Source: Maribacter sp.
GTDB taxonomy: Bacteria; Bacteroidota; Bacteroidia; Flavobacteriales; Flavobacteriaceae
Direction: 5' to 3'
Length of the DNA stretch: 64,000 nucleotides
Assembly: GCA_011050675.1 (NCBI GenBank)
Contig: DRFI01000020.1
Span: forward strand, 62,001-126,000
Numbering within the stretch: position 1 is the stretch's first letter; each line of letters begins with the position of its first letter. The notes beneath the pieces were generated by a model, which saw nothing but the letters and a program-made list of their open reading frames with translations, ran no database searches and was not told the origin of the DNA. A program made the position numbers and the translations under genes. Positions 27,393 through 36,968 of this stretch are shown here, one piece after another.

Positions 27393-27421
27393 AAGCCAAC
27401 TCAATTGAGCCGGCTTCTTCA
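27393..27421 (-). terminator. Terminator of the AraC-type regulator gene
   Basis: Read on the minus strand, AAGCCGGCTC-AATT-GAGTTGGCTT (27393-27416; one G-T pair and a bulge) is followed by a T-run. It lies 17 bp past the stop of the regulator gene. Confidence 0.75.
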
Positions 27422-27437
27422 TATTCTGTTTTATTTA

Positions 27438-28433
27438 TTATGCCGTAAGGGATACGTTTCTAATATTCATTAAATATGCCTTAGGTGTACATTTGAATTT
27501 ATTTCTAAATATTTTAGAGAAGTAACTTCTGCTCGTAAATCCTATTGAATATACGATTTCAGAGATATTCATATCAGAAGTTTGTATTAACTCTTCCGCT
27601 AAGATCAATCTTTCGTTTCTAATAAAATTTGTTACCGTAGTACCTTCCATCACTTTAAATCCTTCTTGAAGCTTTGTAGGTGATAAACCATATTCTTTAC
27701 TTAAATCTGTTACTGTGTATGGAAACTCCGGCTTTCTCTTAATTGCGTTTACCGCTTCTTCAATTCTTAAAAGTTCTTTTTTGGTCAACATTGTAGAAAT
27801 TTGACCACTGTTCTCAATATCTTGCTTACAGTGTAGAATCTCTAACGCCAATGTAAAGTTTACAATACCTTCTATAAGAAGTTTTCTTACCAACCCGACT
27901 TGAGTTATTGCTCTAATCTGTAATAATTGTTCTTTTATTTTAAGATTAAAAGTGCCAATATGTGCGTCACCATCTTCATTTAAAAACGAAGCAAACAATT
28001 GCTCATATAATTCAGTATTATTTATATTCTTACTTAAAGCCTCTCCATCTTGGGTTACCTTAATTATAGATATGTTAGATTTTGTTGCCTCTCTTAATTT
28101 TATATTTATGATTTCATTAGATCCACCTACAACTACTGTTTGCAAAGCTTCAACCTTATTAATCTCTTTTCCTTTTGAAAAACTGAAATTACCTTCTAAG
28201 CAATAGATAAAATATAAACTACGGTTTTCATCCAATTTTAAATCAAAATTTAAATTTTCTTTAAGGTCCAAATCATACTCTGTATAAGAAATCCCAGAAC
28301 CTAAAGAAACGGTTTGTATTCTTCCTATTCCTTTTTCATTGTCATACTGAAGTATACGATCTCCTTGAAAACTAGAAATACTACCTCCTAAAACACTGTT
28401 GAAATAACTTAATTGATTATGGACTACTTGCAT
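27438..28433 (-). CDS. AraC family transcriptional regulator
   Basis: Regulator of 331 aa with a long N-terminal domain of unknown ligand (mostly beta, residues 1-210) and a C-terminal AraC double helix-turn-helix (about 230-325: TVTDLSKEYGLSPTKLQEGF, then SEIVYSIGFTSRSYFSKIFRN and CTPKAYL). It overlaps by 10 bp with an upstream 53-codon ORF, suggesting translational coupling. In Bacteroidetes this architecture is common in stress or surface regulation. Its targets are unknown. Confidence 0.85.
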   Translation of the reverse strand: MQVVHNQLSYFNSVLGGSISSFQGDRILQYDNEKGIGRIQTVSLGSGISYTEYDLDLKENLNFDLKLDENRSLYFIYCLEGNFSFSKGKEINKVEALQTVVVGGSNEIINIKLREATKSNISIIKVTQDGEALSKNINNTELYEQLFASFLNEDGDAHIGTFNLKIKEQLLQIRAITQVGLVRKLLIEGIVNFTLALEILHCKQDIENSGQISTMLTKKELLRIEEAVNAIKRKPEFPYTVTDLSKEYGLSPTKLQEGFKVMEGTTVTNFIRNERLILAEELIQTSDMNISEIVYSIGFTSRSYFSKIFRNKFKCTPKAYLMNIRNVSLTA

Positions 28434-28585
28434 GATATATTATTTAGATGGTTATTGTTACATGTAGCTTCTTGCACTTTAAAAGCACCTGAAAAATTAG
28501 AAGTACTTTGTTCCTCGCTTAAACTTTCACCATAAGAACCTTTGGGTCTTACATTACCAACTCTAGCATATTGAAGATTTTTCAT
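28424..28585 (-). CDS. Small 53-aa ORF overlapping the araC-type gene start
   Basis: Begins MKNLQYARVGNVRPKGSYGE and ends with a Cys- and Asn-containing tail. I do not recognise it. Its stop codon (28424-28426) lies inside the first codons of the regulator gene (start 28433). A CATCTTTG element resembling a -7 box lies about 15 bp upstream of its start. It may be a leader peptide or an RNA-coupled small protein; a chance ORF is possible. Confidence 0.45.
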   Translation of the reverse strand: MKNLQYARVGNVRPKGSYGESLSEEQSTSNFSGAFKVQEATCNNNHLNNISCK

Positions 28586-28709
28586 AAAGCCTACATTTCT
28601 TGTTGATACAAAGATGCAGGGTATGCAGGATAAATCTGTTACATCATTTTAAGAAGCTGTTACACAATTTTAAGAAGGATATATTTTTAGATTGAAAAAT
28701 TAAATCTAA

Positions 28710-30641
28710 TTATAACAAAGTGGGAAGATAGATTGTGAACTCAGCACCCTTGCCTAACTCACCTTTTGCAAGTATAGTACCGTTGTGAGATTGTACGATT
28801 TTTTTACAAATAGACAAACCTAAGCCTGTTCCAGAAAATTCGGTTTTACCGTGAAGTCTTTGAAATATCTCGAATATTTTTTCTTGATACTTTTTTTCGA
28901 ACCCTATTCCGTTATCTATAAATTGTAGTTTAACATAATTAATATTAGGAAGTAAAGCATCTACTGAAGAGGTATTACCCTTAACAACACTACTTAATAT
29001 CTTAATTTCCGGCTGCACCCCTTCTTTTATATATTTAAGGGAATTACCTATAAGATTGGCGAACAATTGTTCTAACTGAAATTGTATTCCGTTTACCACA
29101 GGTAAGCATACAGAATCTACTTTAGCATTTAAATCGTTAATATGCTCCCCTAAATCTTCAAGTACATTATTTAGAACATCATTTAAATCTACACGTCGTG
29201 GTTGCTCACTAACCTCATCCACCTTTGAATAGGATAGTAGATTGTTGATTAGATTTCGCATTCTGTCTGATGAAGACTTTATTTTATCTAAATACTGTTG
29301 AGACCTACTACTTAAATGCCCCTGTTCCTCTTCAATTAAGCGACTAACGAACATCTGTATCTTACGTAAGGGTTCTTGCAAATCGTGACTAGCAACACGG
29401 TTAAAGGCTTCTAAATCTGCATTTGTTCTCTTTAGTTCTGAGTTTTTGATCTGCAGTACAGACTCTGATTCTAACTGATTGGTTACATCTCTAATTACAC
29501 CTACCATATACCAATTACCATCTTTCTGGTAATATTCGCCAATGGTGTTCATATACCTTAATTCATTCTTTTTTGTATAGACTCGAAAAACTATATCAGT
29601 TTTAGTCTTATTCTTCTTACCGTTCTTGAAACTAGATTTTACTTTCAATAGATCATTTGGGTGCAAGAACGATAATAATCTATCATATTTATCATCAAAC
29701 TCGTTTCGGTCATAACCGAACAACTTGTATACATTATCCGAGTATTTGATTTCTTCCTTTCCTAAGTTCCATCTAAAACTTCCAATGTTAGCTACGTGCT
29801 CTGCTTCAGATAATAATCTGTTCTGAACAAAAAGCTGTGCCTCATAATTCTTTTCTTGAGTAACATCTTTAGAGAATAGAATTAATCCATCATTCATTTT
29901 AACTGCGCGTGTACTGAGCCATATGGAAACATCATTAAAAATAAATTCTCTAGTATATTCTCTATTCTCCCCAGTAATATAACACTCGGCAAGTATCCCA
30001 AATACCCCATTTTCTAAATTTTTAGGGTAATATTCTAGAATGGTCTGTCCTGCAATTAATTCTGTTTCTTCATCGGCAATCTCGCCCATTCGATTATTTA
30101 TATAATCGATAAGAAAATCCTTAACTTCATTTTTCTTATTAAAAACAGGTTTTAAGTAACAAATAATACTATCATTACTATCTAGAACCCGAATGCCAAA
30201 AAGATTTGAGATTTCAAGTTCACGTGTTCTAGACTTTACATTTCCTAAAGGTAATTTTGATTCCTTATCAGAAATATACTCAAGTCTTAATTCTGTTATA
30301 GTAATTAAAACTCCGTCATAGAACGATTCAATTTTTACATTGTAATTTATAGTATCGGTATCCTCTATTTTCGAAATATTAAAAACTTCGGACTCTTGGT
30401 TTTTTAAAACCTTATTTGCCAATAAAATAATTTCACCACCATTTGTAAACTGAACTAAAGGAAGCCCTTTTATACTCTCAGAAGAATTAGAAAAGAATTT
30501 ATTGGCTTTATGGTTTGCATACTTAATTATGTAGTCTTTAGTTTTTATAGAACCTTCAAGTGATGGGGATATAAATAATAAAGCAGCGTTGGCGTCGTCA
30601 ACTATTTTCTTGAAAAAATTATCTGCCATACTGTCTAACAT
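28710..30641 (-). CDS. PAS-domain sensor histidine kinase (soluble, phytochrome-kinase type)
   Basis: Cytoplasmic kinase of 643 aa with no membrane helix. N-terminal PAS-like domains (residues about 5-130, 150-270) are followed by a clear PAS/PAC domain (about 275-395, with FRWNLGKEEIKYSDNVYKLF and YYQKDGNWYMVGVIRDVT). A coiled linker then leads to HisKA (phosphoacceptor His in ASHDLQEPLRKIQMF) and HATPase (N-box NLIGNSLKY, G1 DNGIGF, G2 GTGLGLSICKK). The SHDLQEPLRKI box is that of Cph1-type kinases, which pass phosphate to Rcp1-like receivers as at 30776 and 26718. A start at 30629 is also possible. Confidence 0.88.
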   Translation of the reverse strand: MLDSMADNFFKKIVDDANAALLFISPSLEGSIKTKDYIIKYANHKANKFFSNSSESIKGLPLVQFTNGGEIILLANKVLKNQESEVFNISKIEDTDTINYNVKIESFYDGVLITITELRLEYISDKESKLPLGNVKSRTRELEISNLFGIRVLDSNDSIICYLKPVFNKKNEVKDFLIDYINNRMGEIADEETELIAGQTILEYYPKNLENGVFGILAECYITGENREYTREFIFNDVSIWLSTRAVKMNDGLILFSKDVTQEKNYEAQLFVQNRLLSEAEHVANIGSFRWNLGKEEIKYSDNVYKLFGYDRNEFDDKYDRLLSFLHPNDLLKVKSSFKNGKKNKTKTDIVFRVYTKKNELRYMNTIGEYYQKDGNWYMVGVIRDVTNQLESESVLQIKNSELKRTNADLEAFNRVASHDLQEPLRKIQMFVSRLIEEEQGHLSSRSQQYLDKIKSSSDRMRNLINNLLSYSKVDEVSEQPRRVDLNDVLNNVLEDLGEHINDLNAKVDSVCLPVVNGIQFQLEQLFANLIGNSLKYIKEGVQPEIKILSSVVKGNTSSVDALLPNINYVKLQFIDNGIGFEKKYQEKIFEIFQRLHGKTEFSGTGLGLSICKKIVQSHNGTILAKGELGKGAEFTIYLPTLL

Positions 30642-30721
30642 ACTTTATCACTTTTAACCGACCTTTTTATTAAGATACTGCAAAATAAGTGGTTATAATG
30701 CAATCTCACTAGTGCTAAAAC

Positions 30722-30752
30722 AAAAAAAGTTGCTCCTAATGAAACAACTTTT
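30722..30752 (-). terminator. Terminator of the receiver gene at 30776
   Basis: On the minus strand AAAGTTG ... CAACTTT followed by a T-run; the stem arms are 30726-30732 and 30745-30751. It separates the receiver gene from the downstream kinase, which must have its own promoter. Confidence 0.65.
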
Positions 30753-30775
30753 ATATTAATTATGGAACTAAGAAT

Positions 30776-31216
30776 TTAAATCTTCAGTAAAAAATTCTCT
30801 TTTTTAAAATCATTTAAATGATATGCCCAGTTCATTTTCACTACTTGCTTCAATGACTTTTTAAGCTCACTAAAACTAGATGGTTTCTTAATGTAAATAT
30901 TCGCTCCTTTTTCAAAAGTTTCTTCAATATCTCTTTCTGCAGAAGACGTTGAATAAATAGCTACTAGTAAACCTTTTAAATGAGGAGTACGTCTAATAGC
31001 CTCTAAACATTCAAACCCATTCATTATTGGCATGTTCAAATCTAAAAAAACTAAATCTGGAGTATTCTCTGTATTCCCCAATAAATATTCCATACAGCTT
31101 TTACCATTCTCTAATTGGCGCAATTCTGTATTAAGTTCAATTCCTTCCAATGCATCTGCAAAAAATTGTCTATCGTCTTCGTCATCGTCAACGAGAAGTA
31201 TTTTTAATTTATCCAT
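30776..31216 (-). CDS. Single-domain response regulator (Rcp1-like receiver)
   Basis: A 146-aa receiver from the ATG at 31216 (a GTG two codons upstream is possible). Motifs are LLVDDDEDDRQFF, phosphoacceptor Asp in LVFLDLNMPIMNG, YSTSS and YIKKPSS. It is closely related to the receiver at 26718 and lies between a PAS kinase and an AraC-type gene. With no output domain it probably acts as a phosphorelay partner of the kinases in this cluster. Confidence 0.88.
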   Translation of the reverse strand: MDKLKILLVDDDEDDRQFFADALEGIELNTELRQLENGKSCMEYLLGNTENTPDLVFLDLNMPIMNGFECLEAIRRTPHLKGLLVAIYSTSSAERDIEETFEKGANIYIKKPSSFSELKKSLKQVVKMNWAYHLNDFKKENFLLKI

Positions 31217-31253
31217 TTTCACTTTTCATGTATTGAAAGAAGAAATATTCTTC

Positions 31254-31787
31254 TCATTTTTTTCTAAACTTCAAATACTGAGTAATGGTTAACCCAGTAA
31301 CTTTTTTGAACTGATTTGATAAATGAGGTACACTACTAAAATTCAAGTTATGAGCAATCTCACTTAAACTTGTATTATCTAATAACACCAACTCCTTCAC
31401 TTTTTCAATGCGTACTAATATATAAAAATTCTCTATTGAGGTAAACGTTTTACTAGAAAATAGATTAGAAAGATATGGATAACTAAAACCCAACTGATTA
31501 GATAGCGATTCTGATATTTTTACATTTCTAATATCGCTCTCATAAACCATTTTCTTAATGTAAATCTTAATCTCTTCAACGATATCTCGATTCTCTTTCG
31601 TTTGAATCTTTATACCAAAGCCTTCAAGTTCTTCTGAAATTGATTTAAGCTTTTCATTACTTAAATTTTCAGGTAACTTAATGGTACCATCTTGCAAAAT
31701 TTCAAAATTAACACCAGCAGCAACCATTGTTCTTTGAAATACCTCATTAACCAATTTTTCAGGGTTATATATGAAACTATATTCCAT
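31254..31787 (-). CDS. Short AraC-type DNA-binding protein
   Basis: A 177-aa protein with a C-terminal AraC helix-turn-helix pair (about 80-175: SESLSNQLGFSYPYLSNLF, then LSEIAHNLNFSSVPHLSNQF and KKVTGLTITQYLKFRK). The short N-terminal part has a ferredoxin-like look (NFEILQDGTIKLPENLSNEK) and no ligand domain I can name. It is 37 bp upstream of the receiver gene and may share its transcript, linking the relay to transcription. Confidence 0.8.
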   Translation of the reverse strand: MEYSFIYNPEKLVNEVFQRTMVAAGVNFEILQDGTIKLPENLSNEKLKSISEELEGFGIKIQTKENRDIVEEIKIYIKKMVYESDIRNVKISESLSNQLGFSYPYLSNLFSSKTFTSIENFYILVRIEKVKELVLLDNTSLSEIAHNLNFSSVPHLSNQFKKVTGLTITQYLKFRKK

Positions 31788-31964
31788 TCAATAAATCACA
31801 ATTAATTCGCAGCATAAAAGTTTGTAAAATTATTATTTTAGAAAAACATTATATAACAAAATACGATAAATTATTACCACTTTTGAACCCTAGACAATAA
31901 ATCATAAATTATATGGGATTTAAGCTATAAAATCATGCTTAAATAGTAAAATGCAGGCATATCA

Positions 31965-33761
31965 TTAAGCTTTTGTAAAAATCAAAGACGCATATGCCGG
32001 AATATTAATCTTTCCTGTCCAATTTTTAGCATCTGTGTTCTCCGCTACCACCTCAACTCTATCTACCGGTAGCTCAGAAAAAGTTTCATCATATATTTTA
32101 CTGACCGCATTAATCCTTAAATGAAAAGGTTCCTTTTCATTTAAACCAATACTATAATTTTCATATTCTTGGTTACTAAAATTCAATACTACCAATACTG
32201 GTTCTGAAGGATCATTAGCATCAAATCTATTGTAAGCCAATATTTTGGCATCATGATTAACATGCAAGATTTCAATATGCTGACTTCGCAAACCTTTAGC
32301 ACCTTCAGATTCTCCTGTTCTTAATTTTATAATATCCCCAATCAATTTCTCTATCCCCTTGTGTTTCTTTTCCTTTTCCCAATCTAAACCTTCGGTATCT
32401 TGAAAATACTCATCCTCAATAAATTCTTGACCTTGAAACAACATGGGTATACCAGGTGCGGTCAATGTAAGTACAATACCTAAAATCGCTCTTTTTTTGG
32501 CAAAATCACTTTCTGCATTGCCAGGCTGTATTTCTTCTGGTACTCTTGCCTTACCATTAGCTACCTCGTCATGTGATTCTGTATATACGATACGACTAAA
32601 CGCATCATTACTATATTTAAATTCTAAGGCATCGACTACTTTTTGCAAATCTCTGCTGTCATCATGTGTGTCTTCAATTACTTCTCTGACTGGATGCACA
32701 AAATTCATATCCCACTGAGAACCGTAAGCAAGACCGTTATCCTTAACAGCATCTGTCACCCTACTATCGCCTTTTAAATCTTCAGCTATGGTAAGTACAT
32801 GTGGATATTTTTCTCGTATTTCTGAATTGATATCTCGCATTAATACATTGCCCTCTTCAATTTCAGTATCATATCCTAGACCTCCTCCTTCATACCGGAT
32901 GTAAGAAGTAGCGTCCATTCGCAGACCGTCGCAATGGTATTTTTCAATCCACATTAATGCGTTATCCCTCAAATATTGTCGTACTTCTTCCCTGCCATAA
33001 TCTGGTCTTGTATCTCCCCAAGGCGTATCACTTCTATGGTCATTGTAGAAATAAATTCCTCCTTTATCATTCTCGCTCCAACCATCAAATTGCCATAAAT
33101 CTACATCAGACGGACCAAAGTGATTATAAACAACATCCATAATAACTGCAATTCCCTTTTTATGCGCTTCGTTCACTAATTTTGCAAATCCGTCAGGACC
33201 ACCATAATCTTGCTCAATAGCAAATGGATGAGCAGGATTGTACCCCCAAGAAATTCCACCAGCAAACTCAGCTACAGGTAATAACTCTATACAATTTATA
33301 CCCAAATTTTTTAGGTAATCTAGTTTTTCAATAACATCCTTAAATGTACCTACCGCATCTGGGGAAGAACGGTTAAAAGTACCTACATGTAGTTCATAAA
33401 TAACAAGTTCGTTCCAGCTTGGCATTTTAAAATCTTCATCTTCCCATTTGAAATCTAATGTTCTAATAATAGAATTACCATTGCTATTAGTTACTTCAAA
33501 GGCATACGGGTCATTTCTAGATAAAATTTTACCGTTATATTCGATAAAGAATTTATATTCGTCTCGTTCTGATGCTTGATCTGTAATTACAGACCAATAT
33601 CCATCATTCTCTGCTTCAAGAATAATATCATTCTTAGACCAATTATTAAAGCTACCGCCTACGAAAACCTTTTTCGCGTTCGGAGCCCACACTCTAAAGG
33701 TTACAGCACCATCATTTATGACAGCACCCATACCTGCCGATTTTGTTATTGTAGTATTCAT
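31965..33761 (-). CDS. GH13 alpha-glucan enzyme with CBM48, branching-enzyme type
   Basis: A 598-aa protein with an N-terminal CBM48/early-set domain (residues about 12-100, VTFRVWAPNAKKVFVGGSFNNW) and a GH13 barrel. Catalytic regions: DVVYNHFG, nucleophile Asp in CDGLRMDAT, acid/base Glu in LTIAEDL, and the third acid Asp in TESHDEV. AED and SHDE spellings are typical of glycogen branching enzymes and close relatives. A trehalohydrolase (TreZ) reading fits less well. No signal peptide, so it is cytoplasmic. No other glycogen genes are near; it may serve storage polysaccharide metabolism. Confidence 0.82.
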   Translation of the reverse strand: MNTTITKSAGMGAVINDGAVTFRVWAPNAKKVFVGGSFNNWSKNDIILEAENDGYWSVITDQASERDEYKFFIEYNGKILSRNDPYAFEVTNSNGNSIIRTLDFKWEDEDFKMPSWNELVIYELHVGTFNRSSPDAVGTFKDVIEKLDYLKNLGINCIELLPVAEFAGGISWGYNPAHPFAIEQDYGGPDGFAKLVNEAHKKGIAVIMDVVYNHFGPSDVDLWQFDGWSENDKGGIYFYNDHRSDTPWGDTRPDYGREEVRQYLRDNALMWIEKYHCDGLRMDATSYIRYEGGGLGYDTEIEEGNVLMRDINSEIREKYPHVLTIAEDLKGDSRVTDAVKDNGLAYGSQWDMNFVHPVREVIEDTHDDSRDLQKVVDALEFKYSNDAFSRIVYTESHDEVANGKARVPEEIQPGNAESDFAKKRAILGIVLTLTAPGIPMLFQGQEFIEDEYFQDTEGLDWEKEKKHKGIEKLIGDIIKLRTGESEGAKGLRSQHIEILHVNHDAKILAYNRFDANDPSEPVLVVLNFSNQEYENYSIGLNEKEPFHLRINAVSKIYDETFSELPVDRVEVVAENTDAKNWTGKINIPAYASLIFTKA

Positions 33762-33972
33762 GTGTCAAAAGTAGACTGCATGAAATGCAAATAGTATCCT
33801 TAAAAGCAGATGCTTTAACTCTAAAAACTATAGTATTTTATGCCTTAAATTAAAAGTCAACGCTTTCTGTAACACAATTATGACCAAAGGTACACCAAGA
33901 ACAACCCCTTAATTAAACAAAGTTGATAATCAAAAAAACCGGTTTACAAATCAATACTCTAAACCAAATAAA

Positions 33973-35625
33973 CTATTGTTTTTTAGGCACAATTATTTTA
34001 AAAACAGAACCTTCGTTTGGAATGCTTTCTGCACTTATATTACCGATATGATTTTGGACAATCTTTTTTACTATAGCTAACCCAATACCGGTACCAACAT
34101 ACTCTTGCTTAGAGTGAAGACGTTGAAATACTTCAAATATTTTTTCAGAGAATTGCTCATCGAACCCTATACCATTATCGGTAATCGTAATTTGAACATA
34201 TTCTTTATTATTCAATAGTTTTTCGTCTATTGAATTAGCATTGGTAATTACTTCGGTTTCTATAGTAACAACTGGTGGCACATCACTTTTAGAATATTTT
34301 ATGGAGTTCGATAAAATATTATACATCAATTGCCTGAATTGAAATTTCACCACTTCAATCTCAACTGTATTTTTTAGAGTAATTGTCCCGCCCTTCTTAT
34401 TGAGCTCTTCTCCTAAATCATTTTTAACATCGTCTACGAGATTTTCTAAATCGACTGTTTCAAAGACCCTTTGTTCGGTATCTGTACGGGAGTATGATAA
34501 TAAATCATTAATAAGAGATTGCATTCTGTTAGCTGCAGATTGTATTTTTTCAAATTTAGTCTTGCCAGAAGCAGAAAGCTTATCATATTCCTTCTCCATC
34601 AATACCTCTGTAAACATCTGAATTTTACGAAGAGGTTCTTGCAAATCATGACTAGAAATATATGCAAACGACTGAAGTTCTTTATTCATAGCCTCTAGCT
34701 TTAAATTACTATCTGCCAGTTGCTTTGTACGACTACTCACTTCTTCTTTTAATTGATCCGCAAACGATTTTTGCTTGTCAATATTCATGGCTGTACCAAT
34801 AAAGCCCACCATTTTACCTTCCTCAAATTTAGGAGCGCCTAATACCTTAAACCATTCGAATTTATTTGTAGCATGATTTATCACCCTATATTCTAATGTA
34901 AAACCCGACTGTTCTTCTAAAGCTTTTCCAAAACCGGCATATACTACCGCCAAATCATCAGGGTGCACTACATCTATCCACACTTGCCCTGTAAATTCCG
35001 CCTCTTTTTCTACACCTACATAATCCAATAATGCCTTGTTGGCGTATTCAATATTAATTTCATTATCGGTAATCCAAATCCAAACAGGAGATAGATTCGC
35101 TAGTTCCCTAAACCTGCGTTCACTTTCTCTCAATCGGCGCTCTGCCAATACAGCCTCGGTAGTTTCGGTAACTATTACCAAAACCCCAGAAACTCGACCA
35201 GACTCATCTTTTACAGGACTGTAGCTAAAGGTCCAGTAAACATCTTCCATTTGCCCATTTCGAAAAATAGGAATCATTAAATTTTCTCTCCAAATAGATT
35301 CTCCTTTTATCAAAACCAACTTAAGCATGGGTTCTATCTCACTCCAGATTTCAGACCAAGATTCCTTACCGTTTAAACCTAATATGTATGGATGCTTTCC
35401 ATCAACACCTAAAATTGGTCGGTACGCATCATTATAAAAACTTTTTAGCGAATCTCCCCAAAACAAAAACATGGGAAACGGCGAATTCAATACTATATTA
35501 AGTGTTGTTCTAAGGCTTTGTGGCCAACCTTCAGGTTTTCCTAAAGGAGATAAAGACCAGTCTTTCTCTCTCATTAACCTACCCATCTCACCACCATCAT
35601 CGAGAAAATGAAACTTTTTATTCAT
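33973..35625 (-). CDS. PAS-domain sensor histidine kinase
   Basis: Soluble kinase of 550 aa with two PAS domains. The first starts with WSLSPLGKPEGWPQSLRTTL, a motif common in kinases with light- or redox-type PAS sensors. The second spans about 170-290. A coiled coil (KQLADSNLKLEAMNKELQSF) leads to HisKA (ISSHDLQEPLRKIQMF) and HATPase (NILSNSIKYS, DNGIGFDE, GTGIGLAIVKK). Its kinase core is closely related to that at 28710, so the two may share receivers. It is divergent from the sigma factor gene at 35968. Confidence 0.88.
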   Translation of the reverse strand: MNKKFHFLDDGGEMGRLMREKDWSLSPLGKPEGWPQSLRTTLNIVLNSPFPMFLFWGDSLKSFYNDAYRPILGVDGKHPYILGLNGKESWSEIWSEIEPMLKLVLIKGESIWRENLMIPIFRNGQMEDVYWTFSYSPVKDESGRVSGVLVIVTETTEAVLAERRLRESERRFRELANLSPVWIWITDNEINIEYANKALLDYVGVEKEAEFTGQVWIDVVHPDDLAVVYAGFGKALEEQSGFTLEYRVINHATNKFEWFKVLGAPKFEEGKMVGFIGTAMNIDKQKSFADQLKEEVSSRTKQLADSNLKLEAMNKELQSFAYISSHDLQEPLRKIQMFTEVLMEKEYDKLSASGKTKFEKIQSAANRMQSLINDLLSYSRTDTEQRVFETVDLENLVDDVKNDLGEELNKKGGTITLKNTVEIEVVKFQFRQLMYNILSNSIKYSKSDVPPVVTIETEVITNANSIDEKLLNNKEYVQITITDNGIGFDEQFSEKIFEVFQRLHSKQEYVGTGIGLAIVKKIVQNHIGNISAESIPNEGSVFKIIVPKKQ

Positions 35626-35967
35626 AAGAATGCTAAATTGAAGTATCTACATTAAGGTTAACAACCAATATTCTTAACATGGTATGATCAACCCCACTAA
35701 AAGAATAACTTAATATTCTAAAACATATTTCGAATTATGATTACAAATAAAGCAAATTAAGAAGATAATCTTAACTCAATAAAAATTGCATTTCATTTTT
35801 AAAAATGATCAACAAATTTCCAGACTAGCTTAGAATCAAAAAACCATCATTTTTGCTCAAAATCAAACAAAAAACCCTTTAAAATAGTCAAATAAATCAC
35901 AAAACGGACCTATTCCTTGCATTTTAACTAATTTTTACTATGTTATAGATTAACCCAATTATATTCT
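35626..35967. other. Intergenic region between a kinase gene and the sigma factor gene
   Basis: About 340 bases, very AT-rich, no credible gene. It should hold divergent promoters for the PAS kinase and the sigma factor. TATGTTATAG just before the sigma gene is the most -7-like element, but it is not a clean TAnnTTTG match. I see no strong inverted repeat. Confidence 0.5.
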
Positions 35968-36828
35968 ATGCGACAATTAAAGATCACCAAACAAATTACG
36001 AACAGAGATGCCAAATCATTAGAAAAATATTTTCAAGAAATCAGTAAGATAGATTTAATTACTGCAAACGAAGAAGTAGAACTGGCTCAGAAAATTCGTG
36101 ATGGTGATCAGAAAGCGCTAGATAAATTAGTAAGTGCAAACTTAAGGTTTGTGGTGTCTGCCGCTAAGCAGTACCAGGGTAGAGGTTTGCGCCTAACAGA
36201 CCTTATTAACGAAGGTAATTTTGGTTTGGTTAAAGCTGCCAAACGTTTTGATGAAACTAGAGGATTCAAATTTATCTCTTACGCCGTTTGGTGGATTCGT
36301 CAATCTATTCTACAAGCGCTATCCAAAAAATCTAGGATGATACGGTTACCTCAAAATAAAATAGCCGTAAACACCAAAATTTACCAAGTATATTCAACAT
36401 TAGAGCAAGCTAACGAACGACCTCCAAGTGCCACAGAAATTGCTGCAGAACTAGATATAAGCGTATCAAAGGTCAAAAGCTCTATGAAAAACTCCGGCAA
36501 ATCAATCTCTTTAGATGCTCCTTTTAAAGAAGGTGAATCTTCATCTTTATACAATGTATTAGAATCTAAAGAATTGAACAGTCCGGATAAAGGGATGATT
36601 GCGGAATCTTTAGATTCTGATATTAACCAGGTATTGAAAAAAATTCCGGAACGCCAAAGTGATGTATTGCGTCTTTTCTTCGGCTTAGGTAATCAACCAG
36701 CCATGAGCCTTGTTGAAATAGGCGAAGTTTTTGATGTAACGAGAGAACGTGTGCGTCAAATAAAGGATAAAGGCTTAAAATCCCTGCGACGCACTACCAA
36801 CACTGAAATCTTACGCGCTTACTTATAA
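35968..36828 (+). CDS. RNA polymerase sigma-70 factor, RpoD-like paralogue
   Basis: Sigma factor of 286 aa with regions 1.2 to 4.2 and the MRQLKITK start of Bacteroidetes primary sigma factors. Region 2 is FDETRGFKFISYAVWWIRQ and region 4.2 is TRERVRQIKDKGLKSLRR. It differs from the usual primary factor where that protein is nearly invariant: YQGRGLRLTDLI instead of YQNQGLxLPDLI, and LSKKSRMIRLPQNKIA instead of LAEQSRIVRLPLNKIG. That points to a group 2 (alternative, stress or stationary) paralogue. It lies beside the light/PAS signalling cluster. Confidence 0.85.
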   Translation: MRQLKITKQITNRDAKSLEKYFQEISKIDLITANEEVELAQKIRDGDQKALDKLVSANLRFVVSAAKQYQGRGLRLTDLINEGNFGLVKAAKRFDETRGFKFISYAVWWIRQSILQALSKKSRMIRLPQNKIAVNTKIYQVYSTLEQANERPPSATEIAAELDISVSKVKSSMKNSGKSISLDAPFKEGESSSLYNVLESKELNSPDKGMIAESLDSDINQVLKKIPERQSDVLRLFFGLGNQPAMSLVEIGEVFDVTRERVRQIKDKGLKSLRRTTNTEILRAYL

Positions 36829-36968
36829 AAACAAACTGAAAATACCAGCTAAAATTCTCATTTAGAGCTTATTATTAACACCCATAAGTAATAGTATAAC
36901 ACAAGCTTAACACCTCTAATTTGGAGTTGGCAAGGCATATGTTATGTTACTGCTAGAAATATTATTAC

